A stretch of DNA of 12,398 bases from JAGWBJ01 sp034423015. Its GTDB lineage: Bacteria; Chloroflexota; Dehalococcoidia; Lucifugimonadales; JAGWBF01. The position numbers and the translations under genes were made by a program. Within the stretch, counting starts at the first letter, position 1, and every line of letters starts with the position of its first letter. Below, one piece after another: positions 11,989 through 12,398 of this stretch. Below the pieces are notes generated by a model. That model ran no database searches and was not told the DNA's origin. It saw only the letters and a list, made by a program, of their open reading frames with translations. The stretch spans positions 1 through 12,398 of the forward strand of contig DAOUJG010000018.1 of the NCBI GenBank assembly GCA_034423015.1, given 5' to 3'.

Positions 11989-12100
11989 GGGCCTATATTG
12001 ATCGCGAAGGCGTTTGAGCGTGGCGCGGAGTCCTGGTGTGGCGAAGCGCCAGTTTACTTGGCCTGTGTTCCAGTTTCGCTGTATTGCCATGACCCCCGAC
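11989..12100 (-). pseudogene. IS630-family transposase, C-terminal fragment
   Basis: The minus strand encodes VMAIQRNWNTGQVNWRFATP followed by LRATLKRLRDQYRP. This resembles the last 30 or so residues of one IS630 transposase group, where a line like AWxxxRNxxxxxVxWxFTTxDARxKLKRLYP closes the protein. Upstream sequence up to the palindrome does not show the catalytic domain, and no intact IS end is visible before the stop of the 628-residue gene at 11987. It is therefore a short relic. The match is from memory. Confidence 0.5.
12039..12051. terminator. Weak hairpin downstream of the HEPN-like gene
   Basis: TGGCG-AAG-CGCCA (12039-12051) is a perfect five-pair stem, followed on the plus strand by GTTTACTTGG, which is only mildly T-rich. 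It lies about 50 bases after the HEPN-like gene stop and may help end its transcript, but it falls within the IS630 relic and may be incidental. Confidence 0.25.
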
Positions 12101-12166
12101 AAACCGTTTGAACCCGAATGAGTTCTTGCAGGGGTTCCGTTTGCCTTTGGTGCTCGGTCCTTAACC

Positions 12167-12196
12167 ACACCCTGCCGGACTAGTCCGGCAGGGTGT
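12167..12196. terminator. Perfect 30-base palindrome, probable bidirectional hairpin terminator
   Basis: ACACCCTGCCGGACT at 12167-12181 is followed immediately by its exact reverse complement to 12196, so the 30 bases are fully self-complementary. In RNA this would fold into a very stable G/C-rich hairpin, with the central bases as the loop. It lies between the HEPN-like gene (+) and the partial gene (-), and contains the stop codon of the latter. Neither side has a proper T tract, so intrinsic termination would be atypical. A protein-binding site is the alternative. Confidence 0.5.
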
Positions 12197-12398
12197 CTCG
12201 TAGGCTTACACGGCACCTCATTGATGCGTCTCCTATACTGGCATTAGCCAGGGCAAGGACTAGGAGGGGCAACAATCTCCTGTTCAAAGATTCTGCGGAC
12301 GCAAATGACAAGCACTCAGGTTCAGGGGATTCAGGCTCGGGGGAACCGGGTTCAGAGGAACCATCATCGACGGGCACGACCAGCGTGATGTCCACGGT
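12180..12398 (-). CDS. 3' end of an unidentified gene with a Pro/Glu/Ser-rich segment, partial
   Basis: A minus-strand frame is open from the window edge to TAG at 12182-12180. It reads TVDITLVVPVDDGSSEP, then the repetitive GSPEPESPEPE, then CLSFASAESLNRRLLPLLVL and ends RVSLRDTLPD. The proline/glutamate/serine stretch resembles linkers in secreted or surface proteins, and the hydrophobic run LLPLLVLALANASIG near the end could be a membrane or sorting segment, although charged residues follow. The stop codon lies in the middle of the 30-base palindrome. The opposite strand is also open here (a Ser/Gly-rich frame without a start), so the strand choice is not certain. Function unknown. Confidence 0.4.
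   Translation of the reverse strand, partial: TVDITLVVPVDDGSSEPGSPEPESPEPECLSFASAESLNRRLLPLLVLALANASIGDASMRCRVSLRDTLPD

Noticed and set aside
11941..12216. Intact 91-codon minus-strand gene
   Set aside because: Only the middle part resembles a transposase end; both flanks lack homology and the frame crosses the palindrome, so it is better read as an IS630 relic.
1..12398. CRISPR array
   Set aside because: No regularly spaced direct repeats of 20-40 bases were seen on either strand.

Overview
Organism. The window looks like an accessory region of a high-GC bacterium. Codon use in the RND pump and binding-protein genes is strongly G/C at third positions, with many CGG and AGG arginine codons. 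Candidate promoters are near sigma70-like (for example TTGTCG-17-TATAAT). A marine or soil Chloroflexota (Dehalococcoidia/SAR202-like) is my guess from style alone; nothing in the window proves it.

Layout. (1) Bases 1-1220 are decayed mobile and defence DNA, all on the minus strand: the 5' end of an IS5-type element running off the left edge, a Phd/YefM-PIN toxin-antitoxin (TA) pair whose toxin stop codon lies inside the IS end, and the C-terminal remnant of a type I restriction-modification methylase (hsdM) with an in-frame stop, bounded by a small palindromic repeat. (2) Bases 1225-5206 are chromosomal-looking, very GC-rich genes: an orphan amino-acid-type ABC substrate-binding lipoprotein (+) converging on an RND efflux pump (-). 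(3) From about 5250 the base composition becomes less GC-rich. A 332-base intergenic gap with a G-quadruplex motif leads into a MORC/Hsp90-like GHKL ATPase with an embedded CxxC...CxxC element. (4) A second TA pair (DUF104 antitoxin plus PIN toxin, -) converges on it. (5) Bases 8255-8977 are a graveyard: a possible integrase tail ending in a tRNA 3'-end-like sequence, the C-terminus of a SNF2-type helicase broken by a stop and a frameshift, and the N-terminal piece of an IS630 transposase. (6) A third TA pair (VapB/VapC, +), with an apparently leaderless antitoxin, precedes a 628-residue helical protein with a candidate HEPN-like C-terminus. (7) The right end has an IS630 C-terminal remnant, a perfect 30-base palindrome and the 3' end of a minus-strand gene with a Pro/Glu/Ser-rich stretch.

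How it fits together. Three TA modules of three antitoxin classes, remnants of type I restriction and SNF2 helicase genes, at least two IS families and a possible attachment site mark this as a turnover hotspot or eroded defence island. The two large intact accessory genes, the GHKL ATPase and the HEPN-like protein, are the best candidates for undescribed defence or stress functions. Nothing shows directly that they act together: they are 2.8 kb apart, separated by TA modules and debris. The flanking IS630 pieces make the 9.06-11.99 kb segment look like the cargo of a remnant composite element.
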